Both the position numbers and the translations under genes were made by a program. From the NCBI RefSeq assembly GCF_965248315.1, contig NZ_CBDFIX010000002.1:2046001-2110000 (forward strand): a DNA stretch of 64,000 bases. Reading direction: 5' to 3'. Below the pieces are notes generated by a model, which had not been told where the DNA came from, did no database searches, and was given only the letters and a program-made list of their open reading frames with translations. Origin of the DNA: Ulvibacterium sp965248315. Its GTDB lineage: Bacteria; Bacteroidota; Bacteroidia; Flavobacteriales; Flavobacteriaceae. Below are positions 1-8,120 of the stretch, one piece after another; the first letter of the stretch is position 1; each line of letters opens with the position of its first letter.

Positions 1-52
1 CATCGACCACCAAGCACCTTTTGGAATTTGGAATTTCAGTATTGGAATTTAA

Positions 53-1663
53 CTACTTGATCCATCCATTGTCCTTGTAGATCTGAATGTACTGATTGCT
101 GAGTTCATCGGAGTCCTTGTATTTTACACGTAGTCCTTCCAGTTTCTCCTTCAACTCGGCTACAACGGTGGCATAGGCCGGATCGTCATAGACATTGTTG
201 ACCTCCTGGGGGTCGTTTTTACGATCGTAAAGCTCCCATTCGTCCACATTGTAATAGAAATGCATCAATTTATAATCCTCAGTAGCGATTCCATAATGAC
301 GTTTTACGGCATGTACGGCGGGATATTCATAATAATGGTAATAGATGGCATCCCTGTCCCATTTTTCCTTTTCCCCCTTCAATAGGGGTACCAAACTTTC
401 ACCCTGCATTTCCTCGGTTGGGGCTGCTCCGGCAACCTCTAAAAAGGTTTGCGCAAAATCCAGGTTCTGCACCATTTCCGTGGTGGTGGTGCCCGGCGTG
501 ATTACGTTCGGCCATTTGATCAATAAAGGGGTCTTAAAGGATTCGTTGTACATAAAGCGTTTATCGAACCAACCATGCTCACCCAAATAAAAACCTTGAT
601 CCGAGGTATAGACGACCAAGGTGTTTTCATCGAGCCCGGTCTCATCCATATAATCCAGAAGTCGCCCTACATTTTCATCCACAGCGGCAATGGTGGCGAG
701 ATAATCCTGCATATATCGTTGGTATTTCCAAATAGTCAGGGTGGAATCGTTCATGCTTGGATAGTCCTTTCTGAATTGCTCGCTTATGGGGCCATAGGTG
801 GCATCCCAGGCCGTTCTTTGTTCGGGAGTCATACGATCCAATGGTGACCACTCGTATTTGTCCTCTACCTTCAAAGCATCGGTTACGGCTTGGGTAAGTT
901 TATTGTCATAGCGCAATTGCATTTCCTTCAAAATCCCCATCTCTGCGGTTTTGGCAGCGGTACCCCTCGTTTCATAGGTATCAAAAAGTGTTTCGGGCAG
1001 GGGGAAACTTTTTTTGGTAAATTCGGTATAATGCCTTTCGGCTGGGAGCCAAGTTCTATGGGGTGCCTTATGCAGATACATCAGCAAAAAAGGTCGGGCC
1101 GTATCCCTGCGCTTTTGCATCCAATCCAGCGTAAGGTCCGTGATGATATCCGTCACATATCCGGTTACAGTGGTATCCCCTGCTGAGGTAATAAACTTGG
1201 GGTTATAGTAGTCGCCCTGACCAGGTAATATCTTGAACTCGTCAAATCCCTTGGGATTGTTACCAAAATGCAATTTTCCGAACATTGCGGTCTGGTATCC
1301 CGATTTTTGAAGGAGCTGCGGGAAGGTTACATTAGTAGTATCAAAAGGCATACGGTTATCAATCTTTCCATTGAGATGGCTGTGCTTTCCCGTCAGGATT
1401 ACGGCCCGGGACGGAGCGCAAATGGAGTTGGTAACGCTGGCATTGGTAAACAACATACCCTCATTGGCAATACGGTCTATATTTGGGGTTTGTATCAGCC
1501 TTGCGTCATAGGCACTGATCGCCTGATAAGCGTGGTCGTCCGACATAATGAACACGATGTTAGGTTTTTTCGGAGTTTTGACCATTTCTTTTTCCGGATT
1601 GCTCTTACATGAAAGCAGGCAAAGAAGGCTGAAGATGGTGAATGTGACGGTAATTTTTTTCAT
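53..1663 (-). CDS. Sulfatase (alkaline-phosphatase superfamily, S1), lipoprotein
   Basis: This 536-residue protein should hydrolyse a sulfate ester, probably on a sulfated polysaccharide fragment. A lipobox LLSC places the lipid-anchored Cys at residue 19, so it is exported. Metal-binding Asp-Asp lies at about residues 42-43. The sulfatase signature CAPSR starts at Cys82, the residue that must be converted to formylglycine, and is followed by LTGKHSH. A later SDQG...EHGW segment supplies further metal and substrate residues. The C-terminal YDRKNDPQE segment is typical of bacterial S1 enzymes. The ATG overlaps the stop codon of the upstream sulfatase gene as ATGA, so translation is probably coupled. 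The substrate cannot be read from the sequence. No maturation enzyme is seen in the window. Confidence 0.93.
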   Translation of the reverse strand: MKKITVTFTIFSLLCLLSCKSNPEKEMVKTPKKPNIVFIMSDDHAYQAISAYDARLIQTPNIDRIANEGMLFTNASVTNSICAPSRAVILTGKHSHLNGKIDNRMPFDTTNVTFPQLLQKSGYQTAMFGKLHFGNNPKGFDEFKILPGQGDYYNPKFITSAGDTTVTGYVTDIITDLTLDWMQKRRDTARPFLLMYLHKAPHRTWLPAERHYTEFTKKSFPLPETLFDTYETRGTAAKTAEMGILKEMQLRYDNKLTQAVTDALKVEDKYEWSPLDRMTPEQRTAWDATYGPISEQFRKDYPSMNDSTLTIWKYQRYMQDYLATIAAVDENVGRLLDYMDETGLDENTLVVYTSDQGFYLGEHGWFDKRFMYNESFKTPLLIKWPNVITPGTTTTEMVQNLDFAQTFLEVAGAAPTEEMQGESLVPLLKGEKEKWDRDAIYYHYYEYPAVHAVKRHYGIATEDYKLMHFYYNVDEWELYDRKNDPQEVNNVYDDPAYATVVAELKEKLEGLRVKYKDSDELSNQYIQIYKDNGWIK

Positions 1664-2988
1664 GGATTCTTGGTTTTATAGGTTTCCAGTACTTTTTTGA
1701 ACTGTTGTATAAGCGAGGTTACGTCGCTGGACTGGTTGGTAATATCCAAAGGATTGTTCTCAAAGGGGTCATCTTCAAGATTGTAAAACGCTCCGTTTTC
1801 ATACAACTTCCATTTTCTGTCCTGTACATATCTTCGGGCTTGGAACTTCCCCCAATTTGGGGCATAATCACAAAAAATCCAATCCCTGACCTTGGTTTCC
1901 TTACCCAACAACTGAGGATAGAAACTAAGGCCATCTGTTTGGATGCTATCGGGCAGTTTTCCCGTTGCCACTTCCAAAAGGGTCGGTAAAAAATCAGTAA
2001 AATCTATAAGATTTTCATTGACACTACCTGGTTTTATTTTTCCTTTCCAATTGGCAATCAAGGGAACATGGGTCCCTGCATCAGTAGTATTGCCTTTGTC
2101 TCCCGTTAATTCTATTCCGTTAATAATTGAAGTTACATCGGTGTCCGTTCCGTTGTCCCCGATAAAAAGGATAAGGGTGTTCTGGCGTATGCCCAAGTCT
2201 TCCGTTTTCTTAACAATTTTACCTACCAAAAGATCCATATAGCTAACCATTTCCCCAAAATAGGTAGTATCATTTGTTTTCGAAGTATTTTCAAAAGTTT
2301 TGAAGTCTGGATTGTTTGGAGTTGGGACAAAAGGATCATGGGTCAAAACCATAGGGTAATAAATGAACATGGGATCCTCCCTATAGGTTTCCATAAACCC
2401 CTCCATGTATTCAACAAAGAGATCGGGCCCGTAGGCATCTGGATAGGTAACCGTCCCGTTTTTTTTGCTCGTCAAATGTGGATTTTTGTAGCGTGATCCC
2501 CGTTCATCTATTTGCCAAAGGCAATAGTCATCAAATCCAGCTTTTTCAGGGGTTGTGCCGGTTCTTCCACCGGCCAGTTCCTGTTGCCGTTCATTGCCCC
2601 ACAATTGCCACTTTCCCGTTATCAAGGTTTTGTAACCGGTCTCTTGCATATAGTGCCCAAAGGTTTTTTCTTTTGAATCTAGCAATCCAAAACTGACGTA
2701 ATTCCTAAAATTGTATTTCCCGGTCATGATCTGCACACGTGAAGGGGTACATAAGGGCGTGGAATAGCAGTAATCAAAACGCATTCCTTCATGGGCTAAT
2801 TTATCTAGATTAGGGGTAACATAGCTGTTACTACCATAGATACCCAAGGTTTCATAGCCAAGGTCATCCGCCATAATGAGGATGATGTTGGGTTTGTTGG
2901 GGCGCTGCTCCAATTCTTTACGCTTTTCGGAACAGGAAATACAGCACAGCGCAATTACGGAAATCGAAAAAAACAACAGGGATTTCAA
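1660..2988 (-). CDS. Sulfatase (arylsulfatase A-like), probable lipoprotein
   Basis: This is a second S1-type sulfatase of 442 residues. A hydrophobic N-terminus ends in CISC (Cys19, a somewhat atypical lipobox). The metal motif MADDLGYE follows at about residue 39, and the active-site signature CTPSR starts at about Cys80 and is followed by QIMTGKYNFRNY. FIGDNGTD and ANWKGKIKPG match the later metal-site region of arylsulfatases. The start codon is TTG: there is no in-frame ATG that would keep the signal sequence. The gene lies 33 bp downstream of the transglutaminase-like gene and overlaps the next sulfatase by 4 bp, so a three-gene minus-strand operon is likely. The two sulfatases differ enough to suggest different substrates or positions of attack. 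Confidence 0.9.
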   Translation of the reverse strand: MKSLLFFSISVIALCCISCSEKRKELEQRPNKPNIILIMADDLGYETLGIYGSNSYVTPNLDKLAHEGMRFDYCYSTPLCTPSRVQIMTGKYNFRNYVSFGLLDSKEKTFGHYMQETGYKTLITGKWQLWGNERQQELAGGRTGTTPEKAGFDDYCLWQIDERGSRYKNPHLTSKKNGTVTYPDAYGPDLFVEYMEGFMETYREDPMFIYYPMVLTHDPFVPTPNNPDFKTFENTSKTNDTTYFGEMVSYMDLLVGKIVKKTEDLGIRQNTLILFIGDNGTDTDVTSIINGIELTGDKGNTTDAGTHVPLIANWKGKIKPGSVNENLIDFTDFLPTLLEVATGKLPDSIQTDGLSFYPQLLGKETKVRDWIFCDYAPNWGKFQARRYVQDRKWKLYENGAFYNLEDDPFENNPLDITNQSSDVTSLIQQFKKVLETYKTKNP

Positions 2989-3021
2989 GAAAGCCGGTTT
3001 AGAAATCCCAAGATAGTAATT

Positions 3022-5001
3022 TTATGGTTGCGCGGTTTTTTTCTTAAGTACTACCAAGGAATTTTTTTGGATGTCCACCGCTTCGTTGAACAATGACTTT
3101 AAGGCCTGGTAATCTTTTTCGTTAAAATAGGAACTGTTCAGTGATAGTTCAAAGGAAAATGAGATCTGACTTGTATTCCCGGTACTGTAAAACTTGAGCG
3201 TAGCCAGGGTATCACCTAAGGCAATCGACTTATTTTCAGGTAATTCTTGAATAACATACCCATCAGGAATCGTGAGGATAATTTGATACCTATATTTTCT
3301 TGGATGACCAAAATCTATGGGATAATTACGTTCTTCCAATTGAAAAGGATTCTTGTCAAAGAATCGGATAAAAAAAGGATTTACATAGGCCATGTCTCCA
3401 TTGAGTACGTCCTCTATTTCAAACTTGAATCGTTGCGATACTCCTTGTTTGTCAGTTCGTTGCTTTACCAATTCATAGGAGGTAATCGCAAAATTCCCGG
3501 AAATTTCCTCTTCTACCGAGTCCAGGTATTCCTCTTCACTTTTTTCGTTCAAGGTCTTATGCATATTTATGGCATTGTACCCCGTGCTTACAGCGTCAAA
3601 TACGCCTACGGCCTTATTTTCCTCTGGATTGAATTTTATCTGGGCCCTAACTTGATATCGGTTCTTGGTTTGGGGTTTAATATCGTACCAATAGCTGTCG
3701 TTTTTAAAATCCATGACCCTGCCATAGTGATTTAGGGCCCTAAAAGGTAAAAAACCAAAAGGCATATACTTATCGGTAGCATCCAATAGATAACTCTTTC
3801 CGTCAATTTCGGTTTTGGCTACGACATAGTTGAAGTTGGACATTACCGGATGGATTTTTGTAGGTAATCCCTTTTTTCTAGTAGATAACAGCATCAGGTT
3901 AGTGGGAATGTTCGCTGCATTCAGTAAGTTAATGAGCGACATGTTTATTTCCCAGGCATTTCCCTTTCCGGTATCGAATGCTTCCTTTACCCTTGCTTTT
4001 CCATAGGACGAATATTGTTCGTTCCAGGTATAGTGTTGTTGCACAAATTCGAAAATACTCTTGGCCCTAGTCAGTTCATCGCCTTCGATTAGAAGCTTTT
4101 CGGGTACGTGCCGTTCAAAAAAACCTTTTTTGGCCAGTTGTCTACCAATATCTTTATCCGACCTAAATTCCCTATCCACATCCTTCCAACTTTTGGTATA
4201 CTTATTTGTAGTACCATCAAGTTTGTTGTATTGGGAAAGCTCAAAATCTAATCGTGATCGGTAATTTTCCGGCGAAAGCATAAATTCCTTTTCTTCCTTG
4301 AAGGCCGGAATATCTTTCATGGTATATTTTAATACCTCGCAATCCGCAGCTTTTGGATATCCCTCAATAGTGAAACACCCTTTTTGAATGTGTGCATCGT
4401 TCACGTCCAATTCCAAACTGCCGCGTAAAGAGCGGTTATAGACCCAATTTCCAGGAATTTTGGCATTAAATTCACTATAAATTTTTGGAATAGATCCTTG
4501 GAAGTCCCATCCGTTGAAATTAAAATCATATGGTGTGGTTATAGTATATGAATATTCTAGGATGCTTCCTTTTTGCATCTTTGGAAAAGTAAAGGTTTTT
4601 ACCCTCCACCTTTCGGAATGGTCATTTTCAAAGATTTCGGAGGGTAGAACATTATATTGGGTATTACCGTTATGAGTCACCGCCTTTAATGCGGTAACTT
4701 TTTCAGCCAATGCATTGTTATGGTATAGGGGAATTTCTACGGTTCCATGATCAAAGCCTTTTTCATCCAAAATTTTGATTTTAACATGATATTCCTTGAT
4801 TAGGCGTATGTGGCGATTGACGACCTTAAAATAATTATTGCCCCTTTCATAAAGTACCACGGCATGGGCTGAAGGATCTTTTTCATAAACGGTCAAGTTT
4901 TTTTCAGCATTGGTAAGCTTTCTGAAGGTACCTTTCTGTTGGGCAGGAAGCGAAAGAGCACAAAAAAACAAAAGAGCGAAAACAAAGAAAAATGGTCGCA
5001 T
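3022..5001 (-). CDS. DUF3857 / transglutaminase-like exported protein, catalytic Cys absent
   Basis: This 659-residue protein begins with a cleavable signal peptide ending near LSLPAQQ. The N-terminal half resembles DUF3857 (for example the segment around KMQKGSILEYSY). The central region, about residues 310-420, has the transglutaminase-like fold (RAKSIFEFVQ, then INLLNAANIPTNLMLLSTR). Where an active enzyme has Cys, this protein reads GKGNAWEIN, and the usual His position reads FNYVV; only the Asp (LLDATDK) remains. Such inactive versions are common in Bacteroidota, so a binding or structural role is more likely than protease or transglutaminase activity. It is probably the first gene of the sulfatase operon, but its role there is unknown. 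Confidence 0.85.
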   Translation of the reverse strand: MRPFFFVFALLFFCALSLPAQQKGTFRKLTNAEKNLTVYEKDPSAHAVVLYERGNNYFKVVNRHIRLIKEYHVKIKILDEKGFDHGTVEIPLYHNNALAEKVTALKAVTHNGNTQYNVLPSEIFENDHSERWRVKTFTFPKMQKGSILEYSYTITTPYDFNFNGWDFQGSIPKIYSEFNAKIPGNWVYNRSLRGSLELDVNDAHIQKGCFTIEGYPKAADCEVLKYTMKDIPAFKEEKEFMLSPENYRSRLDFELSQYNKLDGTTNKYTKSWKDVDREFRSDKDIGRQLAKKGFFERHVPEKLLIEGDELTRAKSIFEFVQQHYTWNEQYSSYGKARVKEAFDTGKGNAWEINMSLINLLNAANIPTNLMLLSTRKKGLPTKIHPVMSNFNYVVAKTEIDGKSYLLDATDKYMPFGFLPFRALNHYGRVMDFKNDSYWYDIKPQTKNRYQVRAQIKFNPEENKAVGVFDAVSTGYNAINMHKTLNEKSEEEYLDSVEEEISGNFAITSYELVKQRTDKQGVSQRFKFEIEDVLNGDMAYVNPFFIRFFDKNPFQLEERNYPIDFGHPRKYRYQIILTIPDGYVIQELPENKSIALGDTLATLKFYSTGNTSQISFSFELSLNSSYFNEKDYQALKSLFNEAVDIQKNSLVVLKKKTAQP

Positions 5002-5156
5002 GGTTTGGTATCGGTTTGGGGGTTGTTAAGAATTAACTGATTTTAAATAGAATTATTGTGATTCAGTTTTTAAAAATAACACTGGTAATTTCCTTTTTAA
5101 AGAGGTCATAGGAAAAGAGCTTTTGACCCTTCTATTGCTTCCAGGATACTAAAAGC

Positions 5157-5187
5157 AAAAAACCGCCCCAGGAGTCTTCTGGAGCGG
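5157..5187 (-). terminator. Rho-independent terminator after the acidic lipoprotein gene
   Basis: A 9-bp stem, 5163-5171 with 5179-5187 (one G-U pair), has a 7-nt loop. On the minus strand it is followed by a run of six T. It lies about 75 bp past the stop of the lipoprotein gene that starts at 6139 and separates it from the transglutaminase/sulfatase genes. Confidence 0.85.
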
Positions 5188-5260
5188 CCACCGCAAAAAC
5201 AAAAACATGAAATTAATCACCAATATCCGGGTTTTTGTCAAAACCCTTCATTTTCCAAAA

Positions 5261-6139
5261 TTAGGAACCGGTATCATCGTCATCGTCATCTTCCTCAACA
5301 GCTTCCAAATCAATTACCGTTGTATTGCCATTGCCATCGGTCTCGGTTGCAATAGCATCACATTCTCCATCACCATAGTCCAATGTGGTCATTTCCATGT
5401 TCTGTGTGTTTACTACAACCCCACTTACATAGTAACGGCACCGGGGTTCGCTACGTAAAGGTTCTGTAATTTCGAATGTGTAACTGTCCCCATTGTTGAA
5501 GGTTGTTTCACCACTGCCGGTCACCAAATTATGGAAATCAAAGATGGTTTCATCCTCGCTACCGAATATTGTTTCCGTGGAGTAATTGCTACTGTCCGTT
5601 GCCTCGGTGCCATCCGGCCAAGCGAATGAAAATTCCGATTCGTAGGCATAGACCAAATTCCCTTCCTCGTTTTCAAAATCGTATACGGCCTGGGCACTTC
5701 CTGTGACCATTATGTCATTGTACGCATAATCCTCTAATGTATAATCAATGGTAAAGTCATTGTCCGCACTATCGTCCGAAGTATAGGTTACAAGAATTCT
5801 TCCTGAGACAACATCACCATTTCTAAGCTCACAGGCTTCCCCATAATCGATGATTACCTCAATATTTCCATCTTCGTCCTCATCGGAAGTAATCTCCATA
5901 CAAGTAAAGGTCTTCTCGGTACTTACGGTTTTGCTTGTACTTGTATCTACTCCAAAATTATTGCCAACGGCACTGTTTATTTCGTTGACCGCAGCTTCCA
6001 GTTCATTTTTTTCTGCTTGGGTAATCACGTCTGTAGCATTAATTTCAGACGGATTACTGGTTTCATTGTCATCTTGACAACTCATAACTAATATAGTCCC
6101 CATGAAAAGGGAAACTATTTTTACAATTCGCTTTTTCAT
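5261..6139 (-). CDS. Acidic lipoprotein of unknown function
   Basis: I do not recognise this family. The 292-residue product starts with a lipobox (LVMSC, Cys21) and then a very acidic mature chain. The body alternates short beta-strand-like segments rich in Thr, Tyr and Gly (GDVVSGRILVTYTS, YAYNDIMVTGSAQAVY, TTFNNGDSYTFEIT) with three or four spaced Cys. The C-terminus is a run of Glu and Asp. The layout suggests a secreted or surface-exposed beta-sheet protein. The acidic tail could bind divalent cations, which is only an inference. It is monocistronic: a terminator follows, and 366 bp without a gene precede it. Confidence 0.75.
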   Translation of the reverse strand: MKKRIVKIVSLFMGTILVMSCQDDNETSNPSEINATDVITQAEKNELEAAVNEINSAVGNNFGVDTSTSKTVSTEKTFTCMEITSDEDEDGNIEVIIDYGEACELRNGDVVSGRILVTYTSDDSADNDFTIDYTLEDYAYNDIMVTGSAQAVYDFENEEGNLVYAYESEFSFAWPDGTEATDSSNYSTETIFGSEDETIFDFHNLVTGSGETTFNNGDSYTFEITEPLRSEPRCRYYVSGVVVNTQNMEMTTLDYGDGECDAIATETDGNGNTTVIDLEAVEEDDDDDDTGS

Positions 6140-6505
6140 AATAGTTCAAATTTTTTGTTGAAAAAATGGATTCCCGACCTCCCATAAGCCATGGCAGGTA
6201 AACATACCGATAAAGGGGCTTGACAGGTGTAGCTCCATGGATGAAGACGCGCGCGGTGAACACCTGCTCAATGTGATGGATATCCCTATCCATTCGGTAA
6301 GGCCAACACGGTACTAGATCAAATTCAGGTTTGAAGATACCCTGAACTCAAACACGGAAAAAAAATGATATACTAATAGTCCGATTTTGTAGACGAAAAA
6401 AGAATTTTTATCGATAAGCATTTATTAAAAAACAAGGGTTTTTGAATTCAAAATCACATGTGTATTTTCATTGGAATTCAGATAGTTACGCGTGTTTTTA
6501 AGGTT
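6140..6505. other. Gene-free region between the lipoprotein gene and kdsA
   Basis: These 366 bp hold the 5' region of the lipoprotein gene. I see no convincing reading frame and no TAnnTTTG element on the minus strand. AGGTGT and ACACCT arms about 30 bp apart (near 6220-6265) could form a loose stem. The part beside kdsA (6340-6500) is AT-rich, without a clear hairpin plus T-run. Confidence 0.5.
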
Positions 6506-7327
6506 CTAGTAAAGTTCGTTCACAGTTTTCCTCAGTACAGTAAGATTGGTCAAAAGTTGTTCCAGGCGATCCAAGGGAAGCATATTGGCCCCATCACTTT
6601 TGGCATTCGTTGGATCAAAATGGGTCTCCATAAAAAGTCCATCTACCCCGGTAGCAATTCCCGCCCGTGCCATGGTCTCTATGAGTGCGGGTCTTCCACC
6701 GGTTACCCCAGAGGACTGATTGGGCTGTTGTAGGGAATGGGTCACGTCCAAAACTACAGGGGCGAATTCTTTCATAGTGGGGATTCCCCTAAAATCTACC
6801 ACCATATCTTGATATCCGAACATAGTACCACGGTCTGTAATGACCACTTGTAAATTGCCGGAATCCTTTACTTTGGTCACGGCATGTTTCATACTTTCAG
6901 GACTCATAAACTGCCCTTTTTTTAGGTTTACCATTTTTCCGGTTTTTGCAGCGGCAACCACCAAATCCGTTTGCCGTACCAAAAAGGCAGGGATTTGAAG
7001 CACATCTACATACTCTGCGGCCTTATCCGCATCTGAAATTTCATGGATATCCGTTACCGTGGGCACTTCAAAGGTCTCGGAGACTTTTCGTAGTATTTTC
7101 AAAGCTTTTTCATCACCAATTCCAGTAAAAGAATCGACCCTACTTCGATTGGCCTTTTTAAAACTTCCTTTAAATACATAGGGAATACTTAGTTTGTCCG
7201 TGAGTTTTACAATCTGCTCTGCAATGCGTAAGGCCATTTCCTCCCCTTCAATAGCACATGGGCCTGAGAATAGAAAAAAATTATCACCTTGGGCATGCTT
7301 TATTTGGGGAATAGCGGAAAGGTCCAT
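6506..7327 (-). CDS. kdsA: 3-deoxy-8-phosphooctulonate synthase (KDO-8-P synthase)
   Basis: KdsA condenses phosphoenolpyruvate with arabinose 5-phosphate to give KDO-8-phosphate, the first committed step to the KDO of lipopolysaccharide. The protein (273 residues from the ATG at 7327) carries the family segments PYVFKGSFKKANRS, QIPAFLVRQTDL, VNLKKGQFMSP, VVLDVTHSLQ and a METHFDPTNAKSDG ending. In FSGPC near the N-terminus it has Cys where the metal-free E. coli enzyme has Asn. The later His, Glu and Asp ligands are also present, so this is the metal-dependent class. I chose ATG 7327 rather than an upstream TTG (7345) because a promoter-like -7 box lies at 7343-7350. Confidence 0.97.
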   Translation of the reverse strand: MDLSAIPQIKHAQGDNFFLFSGPCAIEGEEMALRIAEQIVKLTDKLSIPYVFKGSFKKANRSRVDSFTGIGDEKALKILRKVSETFEVPTVTDIHEISDADKAAEYVDVLQIPAFLVRQTDLVVAAAKTGKMVNLKKGQFMSPESMKHAVTKVKDSGNLQVVITDRGTMFGYQDMVVDFRGIPTMKEFAPVVLDVTHSLQQPNQSSGVTGGRPALIETMARAGIATGVDGLFMETHFDPTNAKSDGANMLPLDRLEQLLTNLTVLRKTVNELY

Positions 7328-7342
7328 ATCATAAAATTTCCT

Positions 7343-7350
7343 CAAATATA
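7343..7350 (-). promoter_or_regulatory. Bacteroidota -7 element for kdsA
   Basis: On the minus strand this reads TATATTTG, an exact match to TAnnTTTG. Transcription would start about 10 nt before the kdsA ATG at 7327. No clear -33 TTG is seen. Confidence 0.55.
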
Positions 7351-7401
7351 GTGTTTACCCTTGGTTTCCTTGTTAGATTTATCCGCATTAAAACCAAGGG
7401 T

Positions 7402-7992
7402 ATGCTTAGAAAAGTCTTTTATTTGGCGGGTTTGGCACTCCAATTTACAGTTCCATCCCTTTATGGGCAAGTAAGGGAAAAGGGAGAAGTTTTTGATCTA
7501 GTTCATCTAGAACGACATCAATTCAAATTTGATCTTTTTGCCCCCGGGTTAAGCTATGAACTCGGAGTTTTTAGAAACCAAACCGTGTCTACCAGTCTAG
7601 GTTTAGGTTTGGCTACCTATCAAGAGGGGTATGCCCTTGGGCTGGCATGGAACAATAGATACCGTTACTATCATAATTTGAGCAGACGAGCTTCCAACAA
7701 TAAAAACGTTTCGGGAAATTCGGGCAATTATATCGCAGCGGCCCAGGCTATTTTCTTTTCACAACTTCGTCTAGCCACGGATATTGGAGGCCCAGACGAC
7801 TTTAATTTAGGATTCTATGGCTTAGTCTATGGTATTCAGCGGACGTATCCCAAGGGTTTTAATTTTAATGTGGAGCTTGGTGCGGGTTATTACCGCGGTG
7901 ATGGGGCGGTTTCCGGCTATGGTCCGCTCCTCAGTTTAAATTTCGGATGGGTGGCTACCAAGCGGAAATCAAAAAGGCCTGTATTTGAATAA
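7402..7992 (+). CDS. Probable outer-membrane or exported beta-barrel protein
   Basis: The product (196 residues from ATG 7402) has a signal peptide ending near SLYGQ. It then shows strand-like repeats alternating aromatic and polar residues (TSLGLGLATYQ, GLAWNNRYRYYH, FNVELGAGYYRG, GPLLSLNFGW), like the small eight-stranded barrels of Bacteroidota. An upstream in-frame GTG at 7351 would place 17 basic residues before the signal peptide, so I prefer 7402. Function is unknown. It lies back to back with kdsA and ahead of typA with no shared signals. Confidence 0.7.
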   Translation: MLRKVFYLAGLALQFTVPSLYGQVREKGEVFDLVHLERHQFKFDLFAPGLSYELGVFRNQTVSTSLGLGLATYQEGYALGLAWNNRYRYYHNLSRRASNNKNVSGNSGNYIAAAQAIFFSQLRLATDIGGPDDFNLGFYGLVYGIQRTYPKGFNFNVELGAGYYRGDGAVSGYGPLLSLNFGWVATKRKSKRPVFE

Positions 7993-8094
7993 AATCCAAT
8001 CAATCTTTAAAATTCTGGGCACTATAAAATAACCTGCTCAAAATCAACAACATAAAAATAATATAAGATCTGGTTTACTAGAGAAAATTAGATG

Positions 8095-8102
8095 TATCTT
8101 TG
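8095..8102 (+). promoter_or_regulatory. Promoter -7 box of typA
   Basis: TATCTTTG matches TAnnTTTG exactly. A TTTA at 8074-8077 sits 17 bp upstream in the place of the -33 element. The ATG is 18 bp downstream. Confidence 0.65.
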
Positions 8103-8120
8103 CACGCTTAAAATTAGGGT

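Noticed and set aside
1..52. GGAATTT repeated three times
   Set aside because: Too short and AT-rich, with no regular spacing; probably chance.
5261..5300. Asp/Glu-coding repeat in the lipoprotein gene as a microsatellite
   Set aside because: The GAT/GAC run is short and in frame; it is an acidic tail, not a clear repeat tract.
6069..6293. Minus-strand open frame upstream of the lipoprotein gene
   Set aside because: It overlaps the lipoprotein gene start, has no signal or homology-like pattern, and reads as non-coding.
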